Part shown: positions 11,753 through 22,541 of the stretch, piece after piece | Layout of the letters: each line of letters begins with the position of its first letter | Position numbering within the stretch: the first letter of the stretch is position 1 | Source of the DNA: Fragum whitleyi | Lineage: Eukaryota; Mollusca; Bivalvia; Cardiida; Cardiidae | Reading direction: 5' to 3' | DNA: 64,000 nucleotides | NCBI GenBank assembly: GCA_948146395.1 | Contig: OX411544.1 | Span: forward strand, 87,691,632-87,755,631 | Position numbers and translations under genes: made by a program | Notes under the pieces: model-generated | What the model saw: only the letters and a program-made list of their open reading frames with translations | What the model was told of the DNA's origin: nothing | The model's database searches: none

Positions 11753-14700
11753 ATGGATTGGTCAAATTGTATTATATGTGGCAAATCAGATGGGTACTTG
11801 TTAAACCCTTCTGTTAAGCCAAATTGCTTTGAAATATATAACAACTTTCTAAAGATTGTACAAGGCTTTTCTGATATGAAGAAAATGCCTACGTCCATTG
11901 CCATTTCAAACCAGCAAAGTGTAGATGACTTGATCACACATTCTGCTAAATGGCACAAATCTTGCAGGCTCAAATTTTCAGAGTCTAAGCTCTTGCGCAC
12001 GAAAGAGCGTTTTAAAAATATGATTGAAGACGAGTGTCCGTCAGAGAGAAAATCACGCCGGCTTTCTTCAACTGTTACAGAGCAACAGAGAAACTGCATT
12101 TTTTGTAAAGGTTCTGTTGGAACTCTTCATTCTTGTTCCACCTTTAATATGGATGCAAACCTCAGAAATATGGCAACCAAAATGCATGATTTGTCTCTTT
12201 TAAGTAGTATTTCGGGGGGTGATCTTGTTGCTATCGAAGCTATGTACCACAGTAAATGTATGCTGAAGTACAAAAACCGTTTTCGTGCGTTTGAGCGTCA
12301 ATCGGAAAACGTGTCTTCTTCTTGTACTGATTCTACAGAAGCAATGGTTTTCGCCGAATTGATTGATTATATTGAAACTGGTGTTAAAGAGGGTAACTTT
12401 ATCTATAAACTTTCTGAGCTTCACCTTTTGTTTGAAGAGAAATTACGAGTTGTCGGTTCTGGTAAGAATATTAATAAAGGTCGTCTCAAAAACAAAATAC
12501 TAGAAACATTTACCCCAAGTTGTCAGGAACAATCTGATGGTAAAAACATACTTTTAGTTTTCAGCGAAGGTTTAAAATCACTCCTGAAAGAAACTGTTAA
12601 TTCTAATGATTTGAAAACTGAGGCAGTCGCAATTACACGTACCTGCAATTCTATTAGAGCAGAAATGTTTGACAAAGAATTGTTTACTTTTTCTGGTGCC
12701 TTTCCTGAAGATTGTGAAGAAACGTCCGTGCCAGAAAGTCTCAAATCATTAGTGTCGCTACTGTTGTACGGACCAAATATTAAAGATAAAAATCTCAAGA
12801 ACTCACGCTCTTGTCTTTCCATTTGCCAATTGATATTGTTCAATTCGAAAGAAAGTTATGCTCGTAAAAACTTATGTGAATTTCAACGACACTTTAAGTC
12901 GAAAGAGCCACCTTTGCCTCTTTACTTGGCTTTTAAGATTCACACACTCACACGAAGCAAAAAGTTGATAACACAGATGCATGATTTAGGTCTTAGTGTA
13001 AGCTATGCTCGGTTTTCAGAAATCCAAGAAGAAATGACATTTGCTCTTTGTAGAAGGTTTCACGAAGAAAAGGTTGTTTGTCCAACTCAGCTTAGAAAAG
13101 GCATTTTCAGTGTTGGGGCCCTTGACAATATTGACCATAATCCATCTGCAGCCACAGCTCAGGGATCCTTTCATGGAACAAGTATAAGTATCTTTCAGTT
13201 TCCAACAAAAACAAACAAAGGTTTAATTAGAGAACCAACGAAAATTGCCAACGAAAATGAGGCACAGGTGCAATTTAAAACATTACCCGACAGTTACAAA
13301 ATAGTGCCGGCAGTTAACTACAATCTTGACCTTGCAACTGTTCCCCCATCGGTGACAAAAGATGTTACTGGGGATCTTGAAGTTGCAAAGCAACAAGAAA
13401 ATGAGTGGCTGTCACATAGCGCTCTGTTATTAAAACAGGAAACCATAGACAGGGATGCCAAACTTGCATGGGCAGCATATCACGCTTGTCGCCAGGCAGA
13501 GGAAAACAAAGTACCTGGAATTTCCTGCTTGTTACCACTTTTTCATGAAAAAGCTGCAACAGTTGCGATGGTTAAACATGGTATGACTATCATTCGTGAT
13601 ACTACTCAGTTCTGCAACCCTGGGCAGATCCCAGTAATGGCAGTTGATCAACCACTTTTTGCATTAGCCAAACAAGTCCAATGGAAATGGCCAGAAACTC
13701 TCGGAGAGAAAAAGTTTGTTGTAATGCTGGGTGGATTACATATTGAGATGTCTCTATGGCGTATGATAGGAGAGCTTTTGGCTGAATCTGGTTGGACAAA
13801 TGTATTAGCAGAAGCTGAAATAGCTTCTTCGGGAACTTGTGATTCATTTTTGCATGCATCCCATGTAACTAAAACAAGACATGCTCATCAAGTCACTGCT
13901 GTGGCGTTAAATGAGTTAAGACGCGAAGCATTTGAAGCAAGCAAGAATGAATCATTTTCTTCTTGGAAAAGTGAAATGATTCAAAAGTCCCCAGTTTTCA
14001 AGTTTTGGGATTTGATACTTGACATTGAATTACTTGTACTTATATTTGTAAGGTCTCACAGAGAAAACAATTTCAATTTGTATATTGATGCCATGACGGC
14101 TCTTGTCCCTTTGCTATTTGCTCTTGACCATACAAATTATGCACGTTGGATGTCCGTTCACATACGTGACATGAAGTCATTATCAGATGAAGTCCTGCGT
14201 GAATTCAATCAATGTTGGGTGTTCCAAAAGACAAACACTAGATTTTCTTCTATTCCTATTGACCAAGCCCACGAACAAAACAATAAAATGATCAAAAACG
14301 TTGGCGGGGTCGTAGGTTTGACTGAAAAGCCAAATGCATTGAAAAAATGGATGATCTCGGGTCCTGAACAGGCAAGACTTCTCAATGAGTTTGAACAATC
14401 ATCTCCTGATAATTCTGTTGATGCTGCAGCAAGTCACGAAGAAGGGGTTGCAACACAAAAAACGTTTCATTTACAGGTAACCAAACTTTTCGAAACAATC
14501 AAAGCACTTGGGAATCCGTTTATGGAACTATCACCAGAACTTATGACCGTTGATACCCATGATTACGCTGACGACCATGTGAAACAAACATTAGAAGTTA
14601 TTGCAATTAAAGGAAAGGAACAGTACAACAAATTCATCAAAGATGTATTTATTGAGAGATCAATTCCGATTCATGCAACAATAAAGAAAAACAACTTTCC

Positions 14701-16189
14701 TCTCTTCAAGACACCTATTGGCAAGGTAAAAGCTAAAATCAAAGAACAAACTGTTGATCTTAAAAGCGACTATTCTCTTTTTGGGCGATTGTTCATCGCT
14801 TGCCAAGTACGTGAAGGTGATTTAGAAGAGTTCTTTGCACATGAAAACCATTCCTGGCCACCAGCTCTTTCTCATCGGGGTAAGCTACGCCTTCCAAGTA
14901 GTAAGTCGGACCTTCTGGCATGTTTAGGTTCACCATCTTCCGAGGATCCTCCGGTATGTGCTTCAAAAGTATTTGATGGTGCTGTCGTGATACATTCCCT
15001 TGGTAAAGGCGACGCAACTACATTTAAAGACTATGCTGATAATGTGTTCATGCCATGGGTATTCAAACAATTAGAAATCCATAACAGAATTGACATAGTC
15101 TGGGATTCCTACAAACCCGACAGTCTAAAGGAGACTGCAAGAGAAAAAAGAGGTTTAGGATATAGAAGAAAAGTTTCGTCTCAAACAAAATTACCTGCTA
15201 ACTTTATTGGTTTCTTACGTGACCCTAGAAATAAAGCAGAGTTATTTGAATTTCTGAGCGAATGTGTTGAGTCCTTTCCCGATTACGCAGATAAACAGGT
15301 ATTCATTACTAAAGGTGAAAACGTTGTAAATAAAGGAACAGCGGAGCCAATAAATGACTCTGATCACGAAGAAGCCGACACTAGAATGTGTTTACATGTA
15401 CTCGATGCAATTAATCATGGATTTGAATCCATCATGGTTAGTACTGTAGACACTGATGTTGTCGTTATACTTCTCGGGATTTTTTCAAAACTTTTAAACC
15501 ATTCTCCAAAGATCAAAGTCTGGGTTGAATTTGGTAAAGGCAAACACTTGCGATATTACTATCTTAACTCTTTATTCGAGAATCTTGGTCCAAGAATTTC
15601 TAATTCGCTTCCGTTTTTCCATGCAATTACTGGGTGTGATACCACTTCTCAGTTTTCTGGTAAAGGTAAAAAGGCAGGGTGGAAGTCGTGGTCAGCTTTT
15701 CCCGACGTCACCGATGCTTTTTGTATAGAACATCCATTTGTCCCACTTGAAAAGGGTTCGGTGTCATTTTCACTTATAGAGAAATTTGTTTGTGTTCTAT
15801 ATGATCACACTGTTAACCACGGGCAGGTAAACTTGTTACGGCGAGAGCTATTTACTCAAGGAAAATGTGTGAAAATGATGCAAAGTTTACCCCCAACACA
15901 GGATGCACTTCACATGCATGTTAATCGGAGTTTATACCAAGCTAGTGTTTGGGTTAGTTGCCTTCAACCAGAACAAAATCTCCCTTCACCGCAGCTGTTT
16001 GGTTGGAAGAACATTGAAAATACATGGAAACCAAATTGGACAAACTTGCCTGAAGCAGCGAAGAGCTGCAGAGAGCTTATTAAGTGTGGCTGTAAAGCTG
16101 AACCTCTATGCACTAAAAAATGTGCATGTAAAAACCATCAGCTACCATGCACTTCACTTTGTCATTGTAATGGTAATTGCAATCCATAG
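11753..16189 (+). CDS. Academ-like transposase with XPG/FEN-type nuclease signature
   Basis: This 1478-residue ORF has no stop or frameshift and is much the longest in the window. Seen directly: two similar N-terminal modules with C-x2-C...H-x2-C spacing (C6, C9, H68, C71 and C115, C118, H166, C169), probably zinc-binding; a middle region with GLHIEMSLWRM and IPIDQAHEQNNKMIKN, motifs I associate with a family widespread in cnidarian and mollusc genomes; an acidic cluster DHEEADTR (EEAD 1206-1209) followed by TVDTDVVVILLG (DTD 1233-1235), matching the layout of XPG/FEN1 internal-domain metal ligands; and a nine-cysteine tail at 1445-1476 with CXC/tesmin-like spacing (C-x-C-x5-C-x3-C-x-C-x6-C-x3-C-x-C-x3-C). 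Inferred role: DNA cleavage and strand transfer for the surrounding element. The ATG at 11753 is the first in frame and opens directly into the first zinc module. An upstream non-coding exon cannot be excluded. The catalytic assignment is by pattern only. Confidence 0.8.
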   Translation: MDWSNCIICGKSDGYLLNPSVKPNCFEIYNNFLKIVQGFSDMKKMPTSIAISNQQSVDDLITHSAKWHKSCRLKFSESKLLRTKERFKNMIEDECPSERKSRRLSSTVTEQQRNCIFCKGSVGTLHSCSTFNMDANLRNMATKMHDLSLLSSISGGDLVAIEAMYHSKCMLKYKNRFRAFERQSENVSSSCTDSTEAMVFAELIDYIETGVKEGNFIYKLSELHLLFEEKLRVVGSGKNINKGRLKNKILETFTPSCQEQSDGKNILLVFSEGLKSLLKETVNSNDLKTEAVAITRTCNSIRAEMFDKELFTFSGAFPEDCEETSVPESLKSLVSLLLYGPNIKDKNLKNSRSCLSICQLILFNSKESYARKNLCEFQRHFKSKEPPLPLYLAFKIHTLTRSKKLITQMHDLGLSVSYARFSEIQEEMTFALCRRFHEEKVVCPTQLRKGIFSVGALDNIDHNPSAATAQGSFHGTSISIFQFPTKTNKGLIREPTKIANENEAQVQFKTLPDSYKIVPAVNYNLDLATVPPSVTKDVTGDLEVAKQQENEWLSHSALLLKQETIDRDAKLAWAAYHACRQAEENKVPGISCLLPLFHEKAATVAMVKHGMTIIRDTTQFCNPGQIPVMAVDQPLFALAKQVQWKWPETLGEKKFVVMLGGLHIEMSLWRMIGELLAESGWTNVLAEAEIASSGTCDSFLHASHVTKTRHAHQVTAVALNELRREAFEASKNESFSSWKSEMIQKSPVFKFWDLILDIELLVLIFVRSHRENNFNLYIDAMTALVPLLFALDHTNYARWMSVHIRDMKSLSDEVLREFNQCWVFQKTNTRFSSIPIDQAHEQNNKMIKNVGGVVGLTEKPNALKKWMISGPEQARLLNEFEQSSPDNSVDAAASHEEGVATQKTFHLQVTKLFETIKALGNPFMELSPELMTVDTHDYADDHVKQTLEVIAIKGKEQYNKFIKDVFIERSIPIHATIKKNNFPLFKTPIGKVKAKIKEQTVDLKSDYSLFGRLFIACQVREGDLEEFFAHENHSWPPALSHRGKLRLPSSKSDLLACLGSPSSEDPPVCASKVFDGAVVIHSLGKGDATTFKDYADNVFMPWVFKQLEIHNRIDIVWDSYKPDSLKETAREKRGLGYRRKVSSQTKLPANFIGFLRDPRNKAELFEFLSECVESFPDYADKQVFITKGENVVNKGTAEPINDSDHEEADTRMCLHVLDAINHGFESIMVSTVDTDVVVILLGIFSKLLNHSPKIKVWVEFGKGKHLRYYYLNSLFENLGPRISNSLPFFHAITGCDTTSQFSGKGKKAGWKSWSAFPDVTDAFCIEHPFVPLEKGSVSFSLIEKFVCVLYDHTVNHGQVNLLRRELFTQGKCVKMMQSLPPTQDALHMHVNRSLYQASVWVSCLQPEQNLPSPQLFGWKNIENTWKPNWTNLPEAAKSCRELIKCGCKAEPLCTKKCACKNHQLPCTSLCHCNGNCNP

Positions 16190-16631
16190 TTTTCTTTTAT
16201 GTTTCTTGATGACATTTAAGTTATCAGTAGCAATTATACCGGTCGTGACTCCAGTTTGGGGAAGGGAGGGGGCAATTATATAACCAAAAATTTTGTCCTT
16301 ACTAATCATTTTTTATCGTATCGGAAACAAGTTCTTACTACTTAGATTAATCCCTCGCACCGTGGCATTCTGTTCGATTTCTAATTTTAACCATATAATT
16401 TTACTATATTTCATGGTCAATAGCTATTAGAAATGTCAAGACCGACCTCTAAAATACGATAGGCTAATAATAAGGTTTTAATTCAAGTTAATTTCTACCA
16501 AAAGCATACATCTCAATATATTTATATTTCAAAAAAATCTATTTTTAAGCTTTCCTCTTTCGGTTACCCTCTTTTAACGGGCGCAGAAAAGTTAGAGATA
16601 GTTTATTAACGGCTAGCACGGCGGAACTTGA

Positions 16632-16760
16632 AGAAAGGAGAATAATATCCGGATAACACGTCTGTCCGAAATTAAAATTAACGATTTCTTAGTCTTAAAG
16701 GTTCGTGAGCCCGGGCACCCCATGTGCAAATTCAAGCTCATAACAGTCCGTAATCCAGAA
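16632..16760. repeat. second, subterminal copy of the right-end repeat
   Basis: The segment with TATCCGGATAACACGTCTGT and CGGGCACCCCATGTGCAAAT is a diverged direct copy of the inner two thirds of the right TIR, about 352 bp upstream of it. No equivalent second copy is visible inside the left end. Confidence 0.65.
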
Positions 16761-16984
16761 AAAAATAATACTTAGTTTATCCAATAAGAAAAAAATTGAC
16801 TCGGGTGTAAATATAGCAATAATTGCAAATATCTAAAAATCAAAGGTGCTTTACAAAATGTAATAAAAATTGTTATTGTAACAATCTAACATGCAATTTC
16901 GAAATATAGTGTTTTATTCTAAGAGATTCGATAGATTTTCGTTACAATGAATGAAAAAATTTCGTAATCTACTAATTTTATGTT

Positions 16985-17142
16985 TTAAAGCAAGAGTATC
17001 CGGATAGTACATCTATCCGAATTGTAAATGGCCGATTTCGAGTCTCATAGGCTCTAAAATCCGGGCACCCCTAATGCAAATTTATGCATATGGAAGCCTC
17101 TAACTATGGACAAAAAATTACACTTTCGTCCGACTTGTCACG
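16985..17142. repeat. right terminal inverted repeat of the Academ-like element
   Basis: It runs from TAAAGCAAGAGTATCCGGAT to CACTTTCGTCCGACTTGTCACG. It is the inverted counterpart of 11251-11408 and has the same length. Confidence 0.75.
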
Positions 17143-17902
17143 ATTTTTTACCTAAGCGACTCTACTAATAGATTACCACTAGATTCAAAGTTTCTGTCTC
17201 TAAAAATACTCCTCAGTCGGGTAAAGTACAATTTTTAATCTATCAATCCATCCGGATAAAGTAAACTTGTGTAAACAATACTCGTCATAATTTTAAACTA
17301 CGTCATGAACTACGTCATCGATAAAGTATAATTCGCCCAAGATATTTTGAGAGTCTTGCAAAGTATAATACCCCTAAACTTATTTGAGAGCCTTTAAATA
17401 TTTTCGTAATTTTATAGGCAAAATTGAGTGGGGCGTTGGGGGGGGGGGGGGGGGGTATCAGGTTGCCTTGCCAATATTCTTTACGTTATGTGACATCAAT
17501 AAAGATTTGTACATGGGCGGAATGGAACAGCCACTCGGAACTTTTTCGACCATTAGCGCCCATTTAACCACGACGCAACTGCATGCTTTGTATAGACATA
17601 AAATCACGTGCCATGATAGAATGTCAATTTCACGATGTAACTAACTGTAATAATTGGTAATTTTGGAAAGTTGACAAAGACTGATCGATCTGCTTACGTT
17701 CTAATCATTTTTGTATAAAATATGCCAGTTTATGAAATGAGTCGTAAATATATCAATTTTTGTAAATATAATTATCTTAACCAAAAATGTATTACATTTA
17801 GATAAATGAATGCAGAATTTCTGAACTGTATGTGTCTGTAAATGGAGACCGATAAATTGTTATGTGTTTTACATTATTTTCTAGAACTAAAATTTGTCGA
17901 CT
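17143..17902. other. intergenic with poly-G tract and solo M1 end
   Basis: A G-run of about 19 bases lies at 17437-17456. At 17621-17650 the sequence TGTCAATTTCACGATGTAAC followed by TAACTGTAA matches one M1 terminus, but no second end is nearby, so it is a remnant. This stretch lies just 3' of receptor gene copy A. Confidence 0.45.
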
Positions 17903-19559
17903 TCATTTACTATTTCGAGTCGTAGTGTTTAAACCGCTAGACCTATTCGGTTTCATGTCTTGTCCTAATATGAACGATTTATACAAATGATAAACCCTCT
18001 TGTTAATTAAAAATGCTGTCATCAGGAAAACACCGTTCAGACCATTTAAACAAGTAAATATATAGTTGAACACTTCATTTTTTGTAAATATGTATGGAAT
18101 TATAGTGAGCCAAGTCAATCCAGTCAAAACCGAAAGTTTGATGTAAATAAGGAATGTTTTTCTGTTTTTGTTAGACCGTAGTTCCACATTAATCCCATTT
18201 CCAATCCTATACACGGCAATTCCAAATAAAATGATGTTACATATCACTGATAGTAATGCTGGTAAGGTTATAGTCAACCCTAAACAGATTGGTCTTGATA
18301 TCCAACACAATATATTTATAACCAAAATCTTCCTTTCCCGACAACATAACAGATACAACGACATTCACTGCTATAAAACAAATAGAGATAACTGTCACAA
18401 AAGTCACGTATTTCAGTGAAGTCTTTATAAAGCATTTATCATTCATGGGAATGGGCTGGTGAAAAACGCGGAACATGTGGAAAGAACAAACAAGATACCA
18501 TAACATTACAGATAACCAGAAAAAATGGAGCAGACCGCCCATGAATAAACAAATCAATTCAGAATATCCGTGAAATATGCCAAATATAAACAGGACATGT
18601 CCAAAACATATGAATACAGAAAGCATAATGTTATTTATACCTGGCTGTGTTTGCAGTGGTTTTAGAATTACGTACGTTATGAAAATAAAAAAGCTTGAAC
18701 AAATTGACAAAATTGACGTAGTCAAAGTAAGGTAACCAAGAAACTCAGATTTTAGTTCCTCCAGGTTAGAATTATCAAAATAAAAATAAAAATCTTGTTG
18801 AACGAATGATGAATATTCTGCAAAATCATGAACGCAAACTTTGATTATTGGCTCAGGTGTATCGTTCGAGTTATTTTTGATCGAGTCAATAAAATCGAAC
18901 GATTTTTTAGGTAAAGTAAACCCGATGTCATTGAAATAGAGATCGTTGTCAATAAATGTCACATTGAAATACCGTAACTCAACCTCTATCCATAAACAAT
19001 ACATAAATTGCGTCAAAACTGTCAAGCGGCCATCCATAGAACAAAGTAAATCAGAATCATCATTATTATACAAACTTGATTGTGTCCATCCGATGTCGGG
19101 TAGATAAAAAGCATGCAGTGTATTGTTCTCGAAAGGATCACGAAATCGCAAGTACTCTATTATTTCATCTTGGAACGTAACATCAAATGGTATAACAATT
19201 ACTAAGGAAGCGTTTAACCCCACATCTTTGTCAAGTAAAGTGACATAAAAAGGTTGTTTAAAAAACTCGACCAAGCCTCTACATATTGAAATATTATATA
19301 TAAACTTTAAATGAAATATGAAACTCGTTTCCTTTGTCCAATGAATATCCCAGGCTGATAAGGCATGGACTGCAATTATAGTACTCTCATTTATCTCATT
19401 CTCAACTACGTGGAGAATGTCTTTAACGTTATGTTCGGAAATATCTACCATAGGGTGTAGAACCAAGAAAGCTTCAAGGCATAAATTGTCGACATCTGGT
19501 TTACATTCTCCATCTATGTTTTTGAACCCCTTTTCACAGTTTGTAACAAAGCATGTATC
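17903..19559 (-). pseudogene. receptor gene copy A, exon 3: stalk plus 7TM, frameshifted
   Basis: The acceptor is AG at 19561-19560, and the exon opens in phase 0 with codons for DTCFVTNC. It encodes the membrane-proximal ectodomain and a family-B (secretin/adhesion-type) seven-helix domain: helix 1 follows EFLGYLTLTTS, helix 2 has QPGINNIMLS, helix 3 has FWLSVMLWYLVCSFHMF. Against copy B (33651-35483) there is an 11-nt deletion at about 18302-18323, inside the extracellular loop 2 segment that in copy B reads GGGLCWIS. The frame then reaches a stop at 18237-18239. Helices 5-7 (LGLTITLPALLSV, YIKLSVLTGLTWLTIIPYIF, FTCLNGLNGVFLMTAF) persist in another frame to a stop at 17903. The exon is 1657 nt, and adding 11 restores a multiple of three. 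No GPS motif is seen before helix 1. This copy is probably non-functional as a receptor unless the shift is an assembly error. Confidence 0.8.
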
Positions 19560-19782
19560 CTGTAAGAAAGGAAACGCATAATTAAGTTAGAAACCTCAAG
19601 TTATGTTTATTAAATTCACATCCTGCTAATCTTAAATTATGTCCAAATAAATCATGAGGGCTCGAGTATTTTCCCACAATAATCAGCAAGCGCAGTCTGA
19701 TCCTTGTCTTTATCGTCTGCCTAAACTCTGCTACATCAGATATATGCTGTGAACAGAAGATTAAAAGTTAAGTTAAGGGGAA

Positions 19783-20252
19783 ACAAGAGCCATGTCGGAC
19801 ATCCTTCGCCATGAAAGCTTGATTGTAAACTGAAGGCTAATAGATTAAGGATTCTTTATGAGATATGCTTCATACAAAATCTAAGTCTTTAAAATTACAA
19901 AGGGCAATAACTGGACAATTATGCAAGCAAGAATTATAGTTATTGTGTACTGCACTTCTCATTAATATGCACTACCCACCTATGAAGTTTCAAAATGATA
20001 GATACTATACTTTAAGAGATATGCCCCGACAAAGTGTGAGAGTTTAAAATAACAAAGGGCAATAACTCATATGCAAGCAGGAGTTGTAGTTCTTGTGCAC
20101 TGCACTTCTCCGTGAGATCTATCCACCTATAAAGTTTCAAGTTGATAGCTTTTATGCTTTAGGGGGTATGCTCCGGAATGACGGAAGACGGAAGGACGGG
20201 ATGACAGACGGAGACCATTACTATATCCCCTTCGCCGATACGGCGGGGAATA
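19783..20252 (+). mobile_element. pearl-like (Helitron-like non-autonomous) element
   Basis: In order: a head ACAAGAGCCATGTCGGACAT; two diverged tandem units of about 160 bp that share AAAGGGCAATAACT, TGTGCACTGCACTTCTC-like and CACCTATAAAGTTTCAA phrases; a GACGG-rich microsatellite (about 20176-20215); and a terminal hairpin TATCCCCTTCGCC / GGCGGGGAATA at 20223-20252. This order matches the pearl elements known from bivalves. Confidence 0.65.
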
Positions 20253-22204
20253 AAAATTAAATAAGCATTTCTAAGGTCCCGAGACATCTGTTTCTTTTGT
20301 GAGTTTTGACCTCTTTTTTCACAGGAAATGCTTATATTAAATCTGTAATATTGAACAAATATATAGTTATTATTAGTGCGTTTAAGTACAGACCAGTTCC
20401 ATTGATATTCGTAAAATGTGGAATAGCAGCCGCCCTGATATGACTGAAAAAATTGATAAAGGGGGCGATAAACTCAAATTAAACGCACAACCGGACCAGT
20501 TTTGCCAATTCATTAGGAAGTTATACTGAAAGCAAAAAGTTTAGTCTCACTTTTAATAACGTCGCAAAGAAGTCAAACAATTAAGCTGAACGAAAGTTTA
20601 AACGTGAAACATACATGGCATCCAACTTGCTTTCTGTTGATAGTAGGTTTTTATTTTTTCTTGCATACATACGTCTCTAGTGACTTTTACGAGAACTTAA
20701 CGTACTTGGTCGGTATATTGGTGAAGCAAAATGACTTAAGATTCTTTTTTGTCTCATTTGATTCCTTTTATTCCCAATTAACATTAAACATTTAAAATTT
20801 ACGCATCCTTCTCAGAAGAGCAAACTTTTGAGACGACGTTGAATGAGTCGGGCGGTGCATCGACATATCTCATACGGTGTACATATCTGGGAGATGTTGA
20901 AATTGACTTTAGTTTCTGTCACAAGTGTTTTATCGACATGAGATTTGTTTCAAATAAACTTTGACATGACAGGGGCCACTTTCCTTTAACAAATCTCGTT
21001 TAACGACAATGAAATTGCACACTAACGTCATGACGTTACGCAACGCAATGGAATTTTTTTTTTTTGTTATCGATATTGATAACAATCGGTAAAACAACTC
21101 TGTGCACCATTCATGTCTTGCGTTTCATTTATGGAAACCAACTGGAAAAAAAACTGCCAGTGAACATGTTAAATCAACGTCCTCGTGGCCGTCAACAGAA
21201 CGTGAGTGATCACTGAAGCGGAAATGGGCAATAACTCAATTTCTTGGGATAAGAAGAAGCAGGCACTACTGTTTTTTTTTCCTGATAGACAATATTTTAC
21301 AAAATTGCCACTCAATAAACAATGGCTGCATTTTGGTGGATAGGGCGTAATGATGGTGCTGTAGAGTCATCAGAAATATCCCATACTCTAACCAATTCTT
21401 TTTTATCGCGCCGAGATACCCCTTAATTGATATTGATAACAAAGATTATTTCGAATGTGTTTTAAAACGGAAGGTCGTCCGTTGTTTAAACTATGTGACT
21501 TTTCCATTCAACCGGTCTGCAGACAATAATATCTTTATGACTGACCAGTTTCGTCTAACAATTCAAAATCATTGCATTCAGGAAGGAAAATGAATAGAAT
21601 CTTAATTAATATCAACTTCTTTGTGAAAGATTAATCACATCTTGAAATATATCCTCTCGAAAACGGAACGACTAAACTTTTTGCGCTCAGTATATTTGTT
21701 TTGAGAAAATCTACCCTTTTACGATGTTTTGCTATACTTGTATGAGACGGGTTTTTTCATGTTGTGTACTTGCTTGTACTTATCCAGAGCTTCACTTGGA
21801 AAGCGGGCCCTTTTGCTTCTCGTATGTAATTAGATGATGCATGAAATCGTGATAAGCTTTACAACAATGAATATGCTCAATAAGATATCCCCATAGCCAT
21901 ACTGCTTTGTATTGGCAAATGCATTGTGTTTGAAATTTGAACAGCAAAAGAAATTGTTTATCTGTTCGTATTAATTGTTTACTTACATAATGATTTTCAA
22001 TGATCTTTTCTAGGGACAAATTTCTTTAACCCATATGAACGATGAATGCCATATATATATTTTTTCAATAATATCATTTTCAAGCGTCATTGTGTTAAAC
22101 AATATTAAACGTTAATTTTTGCATCTGATAAATTTTATTAGATTTAGTCTACGTTTTCTATCTCTCCCCAACCCCCAAACCCCTCTGCCCCCCCCTCCGC
22201 CTAA

Positions 22205-22262
22205 AAGGGAGACAGAGAGACAGAGACTGAGACAGAGGGACAGAGAGACAGAGAGATACTGA
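22205..22262. repeat. GACAGA-rich microsatellite
   Basis: Irregular repeats of GAGACAGA fill about 58 bp and follow a C-rich stretch. Confidence 0.75.
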
Positions 22263-22282
22263 CAGACAACATATATTTTAAT

Positions 22283-22529
22283 TATGACCCGCCACGCGAT
22301 CAGGGAACATCTCGGCTATGCGTAAAGCGTCAACGGATTGCGCAGGCTGATTAAGCTTGAAGATTTTTACATTGTTCTAATTTCCTAAATCTAGAATGGT
22401 CATTCTTTATTACTTTATACGTATTTTTTTAACGCGACTACCATACAATCTCCACTTGAACAAATATATTTTGTCTCGAATTCATTTTTCGGGGTTTCGA
22501 GATGGCCCCTTTCGCGTGACGGGTCACAA
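22283..22529. mobile_element. MITE family M4, copy 2, next to a splice donor
   Basis: The left end ATGACCCGCCACGCGATCAG and the right end CCCCTTTCGCGTGACGGGTCA are inverted copies. The right end stops 12 bp from the exon 2 donor of receptor gene copy A, so transcription of that gene on the minus strand runs from exon 2 almost straight into the MITE. Confidence 0.65.
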
Positions 22530-22541
22530 ATTTATTCTTAC

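Larger units (their letters stand above)
11251..17142 (+). mobile_element. complete Academ-like DNA transposon
   Basis: A 5.9-kb element bounded by imperfect terminal inverted repeats of about 158 bp each (11251-11408 and 16985-17142). The outer ends match at 20 of 22 positions: CGTGACACTCCGGACGAAAG on the left against CGTGACAAGTCGGACGAAAG read inward on the right. Inner blocks shared in inverted order include GAGTATCCGGATAGTAC, GGGCACCCC-like and ATCCGAA-like segments. Between them lies one uninterrupted 1478-codon ORF. The target duplication is not clean: ending the TIR at GTGACA gives flanks GATC and GATT, a 3-of-4 match. The nuclease signature in the ORF resembles that described for Academ transposons; the superfamily call is an inference. 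Confidence 0.75.
19560..22541 (-). other. intron 2 of receptor gene copy A
   Basis: The donor is GTAAG at 22541-22537 and the acceptor is CAG ending at 19560. It is phase 0 and 2982 bp. It holds a pearl-like element (19783-20252), a CAGA-rich tract (22205-22262) and an M4 MITE (22283-22529) ending 12 bp from the donor. In 20260-22200 nothing was recognised. Confidence 0.7.

Noticed and set aside
11743..15728. Several minus-strand or alternative-frame open frames within the transposase region
   Set aside because: Shadows of the 1478-codon ORF with no motif of their own.
17384..17644. 86-codon open frame through the poly-G tract
   Set aside because: A glycine run from the G tract plus a solo MITE end; not gene-like.
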